From the NCBI GenBank assembly GCA_019419625.1, contig DXZO01000060.1:1-62277 (forward strand): DNA of 62,277 nucleotides, written 5' to 3'. Source of the stretch: Collinsella sp. Its GTDB lineage: Bacteria > Actinomycetota > Coriobacteriia > Coriobacteriales > Coriobacteriaceae. Shown piece by piece: positions 8,381-18,774 of this stretch (positions within the stretch are counted from its first letter, which is position 1; the number at the start of each line of letters is the position of its first letter). The position numbers and the translations under genes are program-made. Under the pieces are notes generated by a model, which saw nothing but the letters and a program-made list of their open reading frames with translations, made no database searches and had not been told where the DNA came from.

Positions 8381-8416
8381 AGGGCCGCTCTGGGCAATCC
8401 AGGGCGGCCCTTTTTG
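8381..8416 (+). terminator. Terminator after EF-G-like gene
   Basis: The stem AGGGCCGCTCTGG / CCAGGGCGGCCCT (one unpaired base) with a short loop is followed by TTTTT. Confidence 0.85.
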
Positions 8417-8474
8417 ATCCCTGGGGGACGGAGGAAAACGGATCATTTTAGGTTTTGGGGCAGCTTGGTCGGCT

Positions 8475-9452
8475 CTAGTCCCCCGAGGCCTGATTGCGGC
8501 CGGTGGCGTAGTCGATCTGCACGTGCGGCTGCAGATTGTAGCAATATACGTGGAAGCAGAGGGTCTTGCCGTGGTCCTCGACCGATTGCGCCTCAAGGCG
8601 CACGCCGCGGCAGACGAGCTCCTCTTCGTTATACATAGGCGTGACGCGGTAGAGCACATGGTTGCCTGTGTCGTGGATGTAGTCGAGGATCTGCTCTTCA
8701 AACGGCAGCATGCCCGTTTCGTTGAGATAGCGCGTGCCGGTGAGCAGATTCTTGCGGTTGGCGTTTTCGCCGCAGAGCGACCAGGCGATAAGGTGGCAGC
8801 GGTTGTAGAGGCTCTGACCCGGAATAAAGTCGTAGCGCTGCTGGTGCCACCCGGCGGGATGGATACGCGAGATATCGCCGCGCTTGCCCTGACCGAGCGA
8901 TTCGGGACCCACGCAGGCGAGTGCCTTGCGGGTGCGGCCCAGGCTATCGAGCTTGGAGAACTTCTTAAAGCAGCCCTCTTCGGTGGCTCGCTCGTATTCG
9001 TCGAGCGTGAATGATGGCGTGCCCAACGGGTGCGTGCTGTCGGCGCGAAGGGCAACGTAGGGGTTGCCGGCGTAGTCGGGAATGCTGCTGAGATATACGC
9101 CGCGGGCGCGGTCGAGATCGGGGTTTTCGACCTCGTCGATGGGGGTGACGTTTGAAGAGGCATCGTCAGCGGTGTCGGTCGTGGCGGATTCAGAGCCATC
9201 GCCGGAGTCCTGATCATCTTCGGAGTCCGTGGAGCTCGCTGTTCCCGATTCGAGCCGGGCGACCAAGTCCGCTTCGTCGTCGGTGCGGTTGGGGCTCTCG
9301 CTTTGCTTCTCGGCCAGAGCAGCCGCCTGCTCATCGCTTTGCGGCGAGAGCAGCTTGGGCGCTCCGTCGAGCGACCCTGTGAACAGCGCAAACCCCAGCA
9401 CCACGGCGGTGCCGATGGAAAGTACTTGCTTGTAGGCGGACTTGCGCGACAT
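8475..9452 (-). CDS. Secreted DNA/RNA non-specific endonuclease
   Basis: This 325-aa protein has an N-terminal hydrophobic signal or anchor segment (residues 9-25, VLSIGTAVVLGFALFTG). An acidic, low-complexity Ser/Thr/Asp linker (about 40-100) precedes a beta-beta-alpha-metal nuclease domain of the streptococcal DNase/EndA type. The signature is LYNRCHLIAWSL, with the catalytic His followed by GENANRKNLLTGTRYLNETG containing the metal-binding Asn. Cys replaces the Gly often found in the NRGH motif. Likely degrades extracellular nucleic acid for nutrition or clearance; it is probably surface-tethered or released after processing. It stands alone. Confidence 0.85.
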   Translation of the reverse strand: MSRKSAYKQVLSIGTAVVLGFALFTGSLDGAPKLLSPQSDEQAAALAEKQSESPNRTDDEADLVARLESGTASSTDSEDDQDSGDGSESATTDTADDASSNVTPIDEVENPDLDRARGVYLSSIPDYAGNPYVALRADSTHPLGTPSFTLDEYERATEEGCFKKFSKLDSLGRTRKALACVGPESLGQGKRGDISRIHPAGWHQQRYDFIPGQSLYNRCHLIAWSLCGENANRKNLLTGTRYLNETGMLPFEEQILDYIHDTGNHVLYRVTPMYNEEELVCRGVRLEAQSVEDHGKTLCFHVYCYNLQPHVQIDYATGRNQASGD

Positions 9453-9622
9453 TGAGGCTCCTGGCTAGACGGTTCGGAATTTACCAGTCTAGCAGGAGAC
9501 GCCGCGGGCAGTTTTGCCGAACAGATTCTTAAAGATTGGGGAGGCGCGCTATCGGTCCATTTGTCCTAGAAGGGACTGCGATGGTTGGGATGTGCGGGGC
9601 TATTCGACGTTTCCCAAGATAA

Positions 9623-9658
9623 AACCTACCAAAATAAACCAGTCCCTTTTTGGCAGGT
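9623..9658. repeat. GGGAC-type palindromic intergenic repeat
   Basis: Imperfect palindrome AACCTACCAAAA ... TTTTTGGCAGGT with AGTCCC in the centre. An inverted copy lies at 12812-12850. It sits in the 9453-9834 gap, which holds no supportable gene. A second hairpin (CGGGCGC / GCGCCCG, 9731-9757) lies in the same gap. Confidence 0.6.
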
Positions 9659-9807
9659 CAGTTAACGCAGTTCAGGTTGAGCACGCGCGAGCGAGCAGGT
9701 TCCGGGTGCGGCAAGGTGACGTGAAACAAGCGGGCGCTGACCTTTTGGTCGCGCCCGTGCAGTTGAACGTCAGATTGCCATGCCCGGGGCCTGCGCAGCG
9801 CCGAGCG

Positions 9808-9833
9808 GTTACGCCGTTTGTAAAACGGCGTAA
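9808..9833 (-). terminator. Hairpin after larE-like gene
   Basis: A perfect 12-bp stem, GTTACGCCGTTT / AAACGGCGTAAC, lies directly beyond the stop of the minus-strand gene. No long U-tract is seen, so termination is only probable. Confidence 0.5.
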
Positions 9834-9834
9834 C

Positions 9835-10713
9835 TTAAAGATTCATGTTGCCGTGGATGTAGGGGGCGACCTCGGGGGAGATGTGTCCGCAGCCTAGGTT
9901 GCGCAGCGCGGACTCGATGGCGGCGGGCAGCGGGGTCTTTCCCTCGTCGTTGACCACGGTACCGCCGAGGGCGGCGATCTTGGCGACATCTGCCGGGGCG
10001 GCTTCGATATGCATGCAGCCGCCGACCAGGCGTGCGCGGACCTGCGCCAGGTCAAGATCGTGCAGATAATCCTCGCAGGCGCGGATTAAATCGACCTTCT
10101 CGCGCGTAAGCTCCTCGCCCGTGGGAATGCGCGTGGCCAAGCAGGCGCCTGCCGGCAGGTTCCAGACGGGGTAGCCCCATGCGCGCAGCAGCTCGCGCTC
10201 TTCGTCCTTGGTAAAGCCGACCTCCATAAGGGGTGAGCGTACACCGAGCTCTTCTGCCGCACGCATGCCGGGGCGGTAGTCACCGCGATCGCTTGCATTG
10301 CTGCCATCGATGACGGTGGGAAAGCCTAGCGACTTGGCGTGGTTGACGATAGCGGTAAAGCCGGCGCGCTTGCAGTGGTAGCAGCGGTCGGCATCGTTGC
10401 AGGCTACCTGGGGGAGCTGCAGCTGATCGACCGAAAGATTGAGCACGGGGAGCATAAAATGCGGACCCTCATCGGTTTGTCCGTCAACGGACCGCTCAAA
10501 CGAAGCCTGCTCGGGTGTGCCGATGAGCGGCGTGGTGAGATGGACGAGGAGGGTATTGGTAGGCATGATGCGGGCGCATACGGCGGCCAAAAAGCTGCTG
10601 TCAACGCCGCCGGAAAACCCGATAGCCACGCGCCCGTATGCCAAAAGCAGCTGTTCGAGCGCCGATAGCTTGTCTTGAAGCTCCTCTGCGGGTGCCGTGG
10701 TGTCTAAAATCAT
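9835..10713 (-). CDS. larE: LarE-type ATP-dependent sulfur transferase (PP-loop family)
   Basis: A 292-aa PP-loop pyrophosphatase-family enzyme. In lactate racemase systems, LarE adds sulfur to the pyridinium carboxylate precursor of the nickel-pincer cofactor. Seen here: PP-loop SGGVDSSFLAAV, CYHCKRAGF, the DGSNASDRGDYRPGMRAAEE segment and PAGACLATRIPTG, which carries a conserved Cys. Length matches the family (270-290 aa). No larA, larB or larC is in the window. The protein may therefore serve a distant lar locus or a different sulfur insertion. The gene is divergent from the HAD gene. Confidence 0.82.
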   Translation of the reverse strand: MILDTTAPAEELQDKLSALEQLLLAYGRVAIGFSGGVDSSFLAAVCARIMPTNTLLVHLTTPLIGTPEQASFERSVDGQTDEGPHFMLPVLNLSVDQLQLPQVACNDADRCYHCKRAGFTAIVNHAKSLGFPTVIDGSNASDRGDYRPGMRAAEELGVRSPLMEVGFTKDEERELLRAWGYPVWNLPAGACLATRIPTGEELTREKVDLIRACEDYLHDLDLAQVRARLVGGCMHIEAAPADVAKIAALGGTVVNDEGKTPLPAAIESALRNLGCGHISPEVAPYIHGNMNL

Positions 10714-10886
10714 GAAACGATCCTTATCGTTGAGTACTCGATCGAAAACTATAATCCTACTGGGCTGCTTGTCATAAGACTTCTATCTATGTAACGAAAG
10801 TGCAATATGGTATATACGTTATATACAAGTTGCCAAATGCGGTAGAGTTGCGGCAATGCGACAGCGAGAGTCGATGGGGGACCGAT

Positions 10887-11537
10887 ATGATCAAGGCTGT
10901 TATTTTTGATATGGACGGAACGCTGGTCGACACCGAGCGTCTGGGCATCAAGGCATGGAAAGCGCCCGCTGCTGAGCTGGGTGTCGCGATTGATGACACG
11001 CTGATTCATCAGTTTATCGGTCGCACGCTGCCCGATGTCATGGACATCCTTGAGGCGCATTGCGGCAGCAGAGAAACCGCTGAGGCGATCTATCATCGCC
11101 ACAAGGAGATTCGCGACGAGATGGTCAAGACCGACCTGGAGCTTAAGGCCGGCGCCGCCGAGTGCATAGACGAGCTGCTGGCTGTGGGCTATCACGTGGG
11201 CCTTGCGACGTCATCGCGCCATGTCACGGCAGAACGCAACCTTAAGATGGTCGGCCTCTTTGACAAGTTTGAAACGGTGACCTGTGGCGAGGACGTCGTG
11301 CACGGCAAGCCCGACCCCGAGATGTATCTGCTTGCCTGCGAGCGCGCGGGCTTTGCTCCCGAGGAATGTGCCGTGGTCGAGGATTCGCGCAACGGCTGCG
11401 TCTCGGGCATTACGGCTGGCTGCCACGTCTTTGCTGTCCCCGATATCGTGCCGCTTCCGCAGGACGTGGTGGACGGCTGCGAGGCCGTGCTCGATACGTT
11501 GTTCGATCTGACGGCGGCGGTCAAGGCCGTGCTCTAG
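10887..11537 (+). CDS. HAD-superfamily hydrolase, beta-phosphoglucomutase-like subgroup
   Basis: Cytoplasmic phosphatase or phosphomutase of 216 aa. Motif I is FDMDGTLVDTE (nucleophile and acid/base Asp), motif II is the TSS of LATSSRH, motif III is the Lys in GKPDPEMYLLAC, and motif IV is VVEDSRNG. A helical cap lies at about residues 15-85, typical of class IA. The real start is the ATG at 10887, after GATGGGGG; the longer reading frame begins in a region without a ribosome binding site. Substrate unknown; a small sugar phosphate is the usual guess. Followed closely by a strong terminator. Confidence 0.85.
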   Translation: MIKAVIFDMDGTLVDTERLGIKAWKAPAAELGVAIDDTLIHQFIGRTLPDVMDILEAHCGSRETAEAIYHRHKEIRDEMVKTDLELKAGAAECIDELLAVGYHVGLATSSRHVTAERNLKMVGLFDKFETVTCGEDVVHGKPDPEMYLLACERAGFAPEECAVVEDSRNGCVSGITAGCHVFAVPDIVPLPQDVVDGCEAVLDTLFDLTAAVKAVL

Positions 11538-11575
11538 ACAATTGCGGTGTTGAAACGAGCAATTACCCACGTTTG

Positions 11576-11625
11576 CGCTTAAGCAAAAGGGGCCCGGCAA
11601 TGGTCGGGCCCCTTTTGCTTAAGCG
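11576..11625. terminator. Bidirectional terminator between convergent genes
   Basis: A stem of about 21 bp (CGCTTAAGCAAAAGGGGCCCG and complement, arms overlapping A and T runs on both sides) separates the HAD gene and the convergent LacI gene. Confidence 0.88.
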
Positions 11626-11650
11626 GCGACTTGGCATACTTGCGCGCGTG

Positions 11651-12763
11651 CTATAGATACGCGCCCAGGTTGATGGCGGTGGCTTCGGCGTGGTTGCTTG
11701 CCTGGGTGCTGGCGCGTTCCAGCAGGAACGGCCGCACGAGTTCTTGGCGGTTGATGTCCTCGATGGCTGTGACCGCGGTGACGGTGCGCGCTGCAGAGCC
11801 GATGCGGACGTGCTTGGTCTTTGCCGGCGCCTTGTTCTCGATTTGCTCCATGAGCAATTGAACACCCTTGCGGCCAATTTCGTAGCCCGGCGGCGCCACG
11901 GTGGTAAGGGGGACCGACCCGCTCCAGGCAAGTGGATTGCCGTCGCAGCCGGCCACGCGGACCTGCTCGGGGACGGAGATGCCTTTGTCTATCAGCGCCG
12001 AGATAACGCCCGATGCCAGTACGTCGGTCAGGCCGATGACAAAATCGGGGCGCTCGTCGCCGGAGCGCTCGGCAATCTGGGCGCCGATGCTGTAGCCGTC
12101 GGCAGCGGTATTCCATTCGCCGGCGTCGATGACTTCGATCTTGATATCGGGGTGCAGGGCAAGGGCCTTGTGGATGCCAAGTACGCGCAGGGTGAGCTGC
12201 ATAAATGCCGCTCTGCCCACAACGGTGATATGGCGTGCGCCACGGGCAACGGCGAGCTCGGCGATAATGCGCCCCTGCGCCTCGTTGTCGGCGGCCACGT
12301 AGTAACCGGGTTCGGAACAGTGGATGTCCAGATGGACGATCGGCACGGGCATCTTGGTCATAGCGGGGTGCCAGTCGGGGGACGCCATGGGCTGAACCAT
12401 GACGCCGGACATCTGCGTGCCCATAAAGTAGCGCAGGTAATGGTCCTGGAGAATGCCGTCGTTATCGGCGTTGGCGATGAGCAGGTCGTAACCGTGCTTG
12501 CGGGCCTCGTTATGGGCGCCGCTGGCAATTTGGAGCGAGAAGCCGTGATCGAGACGGGGGAGGACCAGGCCAAAGGACTTGGTGGTGCCGCCTGCGAGCT
12601 GACGGGCACTTTGGTTGGGCAGGTAGCCAAGGCGATTGATGGTCTCGTTGATGAGCTTGAGGGTCTCGGGGCGCAGCTTTTCGGGATGGTTGAGCGCGTT
12701 GGAAACCGTGCCCAACGAAACCCCGGCCTCGCGCGCGACGTCGCTGATTTTTACCTTTGCCAT
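11651..12763 (-). CDS. LacI-family transcriptional regulator
   Basis: A 370-aa repressor-type protein. The N-terminal HTH is KISDVAREAGVSLGTVSNAL, with the hinge helix near PNQSARQLAG. It is followed by a periplasmic-binding-like sensor domain (GLVLPRLDHGFS..., ERPDFVIGLTDVLASGV, VRVAGCDG). The ATG at 12763 is chosen because it places the HTH at the N-terminus; the longer reading frame would begin inside palindromic repeats. No sugar operon adjoins it, so its targets are unclear. A short downstream tail after the sensor domain is also unusual for autoregulated local repressors. Confidence 0.88.
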   Translation of the reverse strand: MAKVKISDVAREAGVSLGTVSNALNHPEKLRPETLKLINETINRLGYLPNQSARQLAGGTTKSFGLVLPRLDHGFSLQIASGAHNEARKHGYDLLIANADNDGILQDHYLRYFMGTQMSGVMVQPMASPDWHPAMTKMPVPIVHLDIHCSEPGYYVAADNEAQGRIIAELAVARGARHITVVGRAAFMQLTLRVLGIHKALALHPDIKIEVIDAGEWNTAADGYSIGAQIAERSGDERPDFVIGLTDVLASGVISALIDKGISVPEQVRVAGCDGNPLAWSGSVPLTTVAPPGYEIGRKGVQLLMEQIENKAPAKTKHVRIGSAARTVTAVTAIEDINRQELVRPFLLERASTQASNHAEATAINLGAYL

Positions 12764-12811
12764 AGCGGCCCCTTTGATGCGTTTCAAGTACAAGCCAGAT
12801 TGTAGCATCCC

Positions 12812-12850
12812 AAACCTACCAAAAAGGGACAGGTTTATTTTGGCAGGTTT
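12812..12850. repeat. GGGAC-type palindromic repeat (inverted copy of 9623-9658)
   Basis: AAACCTACCAAAA, then AGGGACAGG, then TTATTTTGGCAGGTTT. Its reverse complement matches the element at 9623 almost base for base. It lies upstream of the LacI gene. Confidence 0.65.
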
Positions 12851-12877
12851 ATCTGGGGAAACGCCGTTGCCAGCGCG

Positions 12878-12914
12878 ACCACCACGAAGTGGACAGGCAC
12901 CTTTGTGGTGGTTT
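12878..12914. repeat. GGACAGGCACC palindromic repeat
   Basis: ACCACCACGAAGT, then GGACAGGCACC, then TTTGTGGTGGTTT: an imperfect palindrome of the family also found at 13105-13143 and 15224-15263. Confidence 0.65.
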
Positions 12915-12935
12915 GAGCTGCCCGGGCCTTCAATT

Positions 12936-13073
12936 GTCTCGATCTGTAACATCTGGACGGCAAAACCGGCTCTACCTGTTACAGATCAAGACATAGTGCA
13001 GGGGTCGAACTGTAATGTCTCGATCTGTAACACTAAGCCGGCTTCCGGAGCCCCAGATGTTACAGATCGAGAT
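12936..13073. repeat. Two tandem hairpins built on CTCGATCTGTAAC
   Basis: GTCTCGATCTGTAAC (12936) pairs with GTTACAGATCAAGAC (ending 12992). The same stem is repeated as GTCTCGATCTGTAACA (13017-13032) with TGTTACAGATCGAGAT (13058-13073). Loops differ. Together with the GGACAG palindromes on either side they fill the 12764-13303 gap, where no gene is supported. Confidence 0.65.
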
Positions 13074-13104
13074 CTTTCGCTGGGACAGAGCGCCGCCCCG
13101 TTCC

Positions 13105-13143
13105 AAACCACCACAAAGGTTCCTGTCCCCATTGTGGCGGTTT
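13105..13143. repeat. GGACAGG-type palindromic repeat
   Basis: AAACCACCACAAAGG, TTCCTGTCCCC, ATTGTGGCGGTTT; same family as 12878-12914 and 15224-15263, opposite orientation of the central GGGACAG to 12878. Confidence 0.65.
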
Positions 13144-13303
13144 GGACCGGCTGGGCATGTGTGCATCGGGTGGTATCTAAGTTGAGATACCACTTCTGGT
13201 ATATCAGCTTGCGTTTGCGTGAGTACAATACTCGAACGTTATACGTCTCAGCGCCCCCTGTGCGTGGACGTCTTGCAGTCACGCGAACGAAGGGATTTAT
13301 CCT

Positions 13304-15151
<1,848 letters not shown>

Positions 15152-15175
15152 TTGGTTCCGCCGTTCTAACGACCA

Positions 15176-15216
15176 AGGCCCGGCTCCGCGTCATCAGACG
15201 GAGCCGGGCCTTTTTG
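15176..15216 (+). terminator. Terminator of glmS
   Basis: A 13-bp stem (AGGCCCGGCTCCG with CGGAGCCGGGCCT) followed by TTTTTG, 25 bp after the stop. Confidence 0.92.
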
Positions 15217-15223
15217 TACGGAG

Positions 15224-15263
15224 AAACCAGCACAAAGGTGCCTGTCCCCTTTGTGGTGGTTTT
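15224..15263. repeat. GGGGACAGGCACC-type palindromic repeat
   Basis: AAACCAGCACAAAGG, TGCCTGTCCCC, TTTGTGGTGGTTTT; third copy of the family at 12878 and 13105. It lies just beyond the stop of the minus-strand GntR gene. Confidence 0.65.
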
Positions 15264-15269
15264 GGCAGG

Positions 15270-16001
15270 TTAGCGGAGCTTGCTGGTCTCGAAGTACTCG
15301 GGGAACTGGTCCAGAACCTCGGTTTGGTTGCGGAACATCATGTGCAGGTGCTTGCTGACCAAAAAGCTCGCTTCGATGGGGTCGCGACCGGCGATAGCGC
15401 GGCGAATCTGCTTGTGCTCGTTCACGATGTCCTGATTGTCGAGAACCTGCGTGGCGGCGCGCAGCCAGCGGAAGCGCTCCAGGTCGGCATTGGTCTCCTC
15501 GAGCCACGACCACACGGTGCTGCGGCATGCGATGCTAAAAATCATGTGATGCATGAGGTTGTCGCTCAAAAAGAAGCCGATGCGATCCTCTTCGGCCATG
15601 GCCTTTTCCTGCAGCACGATGGCGCGGTCGAGCTGCTCGATGCCGGCCGACGTGGCGCGCGCACAGCACTCCACAATCACCTGCTTTTCCAGATGCTCGC
15701 GGATGTAACAGGCACTCTCGGCAAGGGTGAGGTTGATGGGTGAGACGTAGGTGCCGCTCTGGGGCACGGTGCGCACCAGGCCTTCCTGCGCCAAGCGAAC
15801 CAAAGCCTCGCGCACGGGCGTGCGACCCATGTCCAGGTCATCGCAAAGCTGCTTGACGCCCAGCTTTTCGCCCGGCTTATAGTCCAGGTAGACGATTTTG
15901 CGTCGAATGGTGTGGTAGGACTGGTCCTGTAGGCTCGTTTCCTGCTCGCCGACGTGCATCGATTCTTCCATAGCGCCTCGCAACTGTTCTATCAAACTCA
16001 T
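15270..16001 (-). CDS. GntR-family regulator with FCD ligand domain
   Basis: A 243-aa regulator. The winged helix (about 25-95) contains SYHTIRRKIVYLDYKPGEKL, MGRTPVREALVRLAQEGLV and VPQSGTYVSPI. The all-helical FCD domain follows, with metal or ligand-binding His residues in SDNLMHHMIF and VSKHLHMMF. FCD members usually respond to small carboxylic acids. It is transcribed divergently from the YeiH-type exporter gene, with 163 bp between the two starts, so control of that neighbour is likely. Confidence 0.86.
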   Translation of the reverse strand: MSLIEQLRGAMEESMHVGEQETSLQDQSYHTIRRKIVYLDYKPGEKLGVKQLCDDLDMGRTPVREALVRLAQEGLVRTVPQSGTYVSPINLTLAESACYIREHLEKQVIVECCARATSAGIEQLDRAIVLQEKAMAEEDRIGFFLSDNLMHHMIFSIACRSTVWSWLEETNADLERFRWLRAATQVLDNQDIVNEHKQIRRAIAGRDPIEASFLVSKHLHMMFRNQTEVLDQFPEYFETSKLR

Positions 16002-16164
16002 ATGTCAGTTGTTAATTATGCCGCGAATCAGCTCTCCGCGGAGGGTAATTCGGCTGTCGCCCGAGAACTATTGCGGCATCTTAGTCTGTATTTGCGCAAG
16101 GCTATGCCCAATGTTGCCGTATCATAAGCCGTCGCAAACGTGAAAGAGAAAGAAGGAATCCCAT

Positions 16165-17199
16165 ATGCAACTGGCGAATATCGTACGCGAGCGCTGGAAG
16201 GGTGTCTTGTTCTGCCTGATCATCGCTATCCCCGCAACGCTGCTCGGCAAACAGATTGAGGTGGTCGGTGGGCCGGTATTCGCCATCCTCTTTGGCATGG
16301 TTCTGGCGCTCGTCTTTCCCAAGAATCGCCGCGAACAGCTCGCCGCCGGTGTCACCTATACGTCTAAAAAAGTCTTGCAGTACGCGGTTATCCTGCTTGG
16401 CTTTGGCATGAACCTCTCCCAGATTCTGTCCAAGGGCGCCCAGTCGCTACCGATTATCGTGGCGACAATCTCGACCTCGCTTGTCATCGCCTTTGTGCTC
16501 TGCTGCGTTATGAACGTGCCGGGCAAGATCGCGACGCTTGTGGGTGTGGGTTCGTCGATTTGCGGCGGTTCTGCCATCGCCGCGACCGCGCCCGTCATCG
16601 ATGCCGACGATCGCGAGATTGCCCAGGCTATTTCGGTCATCTTCCTGTTTAACGTTATCGCGGCGCTCGTGTTTCCGACGCTCGGCGGTATGCTCGGGCT
16701 GACCAACGAGGGCTTTGGCCTGTTTGCCGGCACCGCCATCAACGACACCTCGTCCGTAACGGCTGCAGCGAGCGCTTGGGACAGCATGCATCCCGGCGCC
16801 AATGTGCTCGAGAGCGCCACGGTGGTCAAGCTCACCAGGACGCTGGCCATTATTCCCATCACGTTGGTCCTCGCATGCTGGCAGATGCATCTGGCGCGCA
16901 AGGCCGGCGGCGACGCCAAAAGCACGTTCTCGCTTAAACGCGCGTTTCCCATGTTTGTGCTGTTCTTTGTGCTGGCGAGCGTAATCACCACGGTGCTTCA
17001 GCTTCCCGTGTCCATCACGGCGCCCATCAAGGAGCTGTCGAAGTTCTTTATCGTGATGGCCATGGCGGCTATTGGCTTTAATACCGATATCGTCGAGCTG
17101 GTCAAAAAGGGCGGCAAGCCCATCGCGCTGGGCTTTTGCTGCTGGATTGGCATTGCGTGCATGAGTTTGGGAATGCAGCACGTGCTGGGAATCTGGTAG
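16165..17199 (+). CDS. YeiH/UPF0324-family putative sulfate or anion exporter
   Basis: Integral membrane protein of 344 aa with about 10 hydrophobic helices. Diagnostic segments are GGPVFAILFGMVLAL, LQYAVILLGFGMNLSQIL, GVGSSICGGSAIAATAPVI, FAGTAINDTSSVTAA and the C-terminal MAAIGFNTDIVELVKKGGKP. The family is annotated as putative sulfate exporters on limited evidence. A GAAAGAGAAAGAAGGAA context precedes the ATG. It is divergent from a GntR/FCD regulator that may sense its substrate. Confidence 0.85.
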   Translation: MQLANIVRERWKGVLFCLIIAIPATLLGKQIEVVGGPVFAILFGMVLALVFPKNRREQLAAGVTYTSKKVLQYAVILLGFGMNLSQILSKGAQSLPIIVATISTSLVIAFVLCCVMNVPGKIATLVGVGSSICGGSAIAATAPVIDADDREIAQAISVIFLFNVIAALVFPTLGGMLGLTNEGFGLFAGTAINDTSSVTAAASAWDSMHPGANVLESATVVKLTRTLAIIPITLVLACWQMHLARKAGGDAKSTFSLKRAFPMFVLFFVLASVITTVLQLPVSITAPIKELSKFFIVMAMAAIGFNTDIVELVKKGGKPIALGFCCWIGIACMSLGMQHVLGIW

Positions 17200-17258
17200 A
17201 GAAGTAGCTTATTCGCGTGCTGGTTGCTGGTTGCTGGTGAGCGCAAGCCTGCGGTGGA

Positions 17259-17323
17259 GCGATAGGAGCTCTTGCGGGTATGGCTTGTCCGCAGGTTTAT
17301 AAGTCCCGAAGAGCTCTTATCGC
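17259..17323. other. Inverted repeat in 5-prime region of NtrC-like gene
   Basis: GCGATAGGAGCTCTT (17259-17273) faces AAGAGCTCTTATCGC (17309-17323), with one mismatch. It could be a leader structure, an operator or another palindromic repeat; no U-tract follows. Confidence 0.4.
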
Positions 17324-17472
17324 CCCGCCAGGATGGCGATGCGGGGCAACACCTATACTCGCAGGACGGCGCTTTCTGCCCTATAGTGTTTGGTGAGCAA
17401 TATCGTTCAATTTTGAAACACTCGGTCGTGCGACCGTCGGCGGTTGCGCGTCGCCGCGGACAGGGGCAAATC

Positions 17473-18690
17473 ATGAATAGCGATGCCAAGCTGAACATCT
17501 TGACCGAGGCCCTGGCTGCTGCCGGGGCCTCGGCATTGGCAATCGATGCGCGTGGGGACGTCGCGATTTCGACCATGAATGACGCGGCGCTTGAGCGGGA
17601 TGTGGCGGCTTTTGTCGCTGAGCGCCTCGACCGTATAGGAGACGGCGCGCGTCTGGTTATGGGGCGTGCGGGTACGCGCCTGAGCCTGACCGTTCGCCCC
17701 ACCGACAAAGAGGGCGGGGGCCTTTGGGTCGTCGTGGTCCGCGAGGTGCGCGGCGCCGCGGCACATGCGGGCATCGAGTGGCTCAACGCCGACGAAGTTG
17801 AGGCCCGCTACGAATCGAGCGCGTACGGCATCGTTGAGGGGGCGGCCTCGGTAGCTGCGCCGGTCGCCGAGAGCTACGCGCGCGGCGTGCCCCTTATGCT
17901 CGAGGGCGAGCTGGGAGCGGGTCAGGTCGAGATCGCCAAGCGCCTCTATCTGGACGGTCCTTTTGCCGATCAGCCCTTTGTTGCCGTTGCGCTCGATGAG
18001 CTAACGGATCGCGGCTGGCGCCATCTGCTCAAAAGCGCCGAATCGCCGTTGTTCCAAACGGGGCTGACACTTTGCATTGAGGGCTGGAACACGGTTGGCC
18101 CCCAGCGTCTCCGCGAGCTCGTTTCCACGATGGCCGACACCGCGTTGGCGACGCGCTGCCATGTGGTGCTGACGGCGAATGACATGCCGGGCGGCAGCGA
18201 AAGTGATCAAGCCGCCTTTGTGACCGAGCGCTTCGCCTGTGCGGTGAGCGTGGCGCCGGCAATCGTCGAGCAGGGAGCCACGTCGCAAAAGATTGCGCGC
18301 TATTTGGAATATCTCGCTGGTGCATTTGGGACGGCAGCGCCCACGCTGTCTGCCGCGGCGACGAAGGCGCTCGATGCTTACCGCTGGCCGCGCAATTATC
18401 TGCAGCTCCGCGAGGTCTCGGAACGACTGTATATATTGGTGGGGGCGGGCACGGTGGACCGTGCTGTGGCGGAGGAAGTGCTCGCCCAAGAGGACGTGAT
18501 TAAGACCGCAACCTTTGGCGTCCCGACACTCGAAAGCGACCTGTATATCCTGCGACCGCTGGCCGATACCGAGCGAGATATCGCGCATCTGGTTGTAGAT
18601 CATCTCCACGGCAACCGAACCCGTGCGGCGGAGGTGCTGGGCATAAGCCGTACAACGCTGTGGCGCTTGCTGAAGGACGATGACCGTTGA
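17473..18690 (+). CDS. Degenerate NtrC-like regulator with Fis-type HTH
   Basis: A 405-aa putative regulator. Residues 1-110 form a divergent sensor-like region. Residues about 130-330 align with the sigma-54 activator AAA+ core: LMLEGELGAGQ at the Walker A site, FVAVALDEL, TLCIEGWNTVGPQRLREL at Walker B, HVVLTANDM at sensor I and AYRWPRNYLQLREV. The C-terminus is a clear Fis HTH (NRTRAAEVLGISRTTLWRLL). The Walker A lysine is replaced by Gln and the GAFTGA sigma-54 contact loop is absent, so ATPase and sigma-54 activity are probably lost. The start at 17473 follows ACAGGGGC; upstream in-frame sequence covers an inverted repeat. Confidence 0.75.
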   Translation: MNSDAKLNILTEALAAAGASALAIDARGDVAISTMNDAALERDVAAFVAERLDRIGDGARLVMGRAGTRLSLTVRPTDKEGGGLWVVVVREVRGAAAHAGIEWLNADEVEARYESSAYGIVEGAASVAAPVAESYARGVPLMLEGELGAGQVEIAKRLYLDGPFADQPFVAVALDELTDRGWRHLLKSAESPLFQTGLTLCIEGWNTVGPQRLRELVSTMADTALATRCHVVLTANDMPGGSESDQAAFVTERFACAVSVAPAIVEQGATSQKIARYLEYLAGAFGTAAPTLSAAATKALDAYRWPRNYLQLREVSERLYILVGAGTVDRAVAEEVLAQEDVIKTATFGVPTLESDLYILRPLADTERDIAHLVVDHLHGNRTRAAEVLGISRTTLWRLLKDDDR

Positions 18691-18774
18691 GCGAGGCGCC
18701 CGTGACCGCGCGCGACGCGTGTGCTACAGTCCAAAGCGTTATTGTTTCGATTTGGTTACGGCGTGCGAGGGCAT

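Noticed and set aside
9680..9800. Cobalamin-type riboswitch between the nuclease and larE-like genes
   Set aside because: Only loose similarity to short conserved boxes; orientation does not place it upstream of a gene.
13245..13303. AGCGCC motif upstream of glmS as a possible glmS ribozyme
   Set aside because: Only about 55 nt lie between it and the start codon; the ribozyme core needs about 150 nt and its conserved pseudoknot strands are absent.
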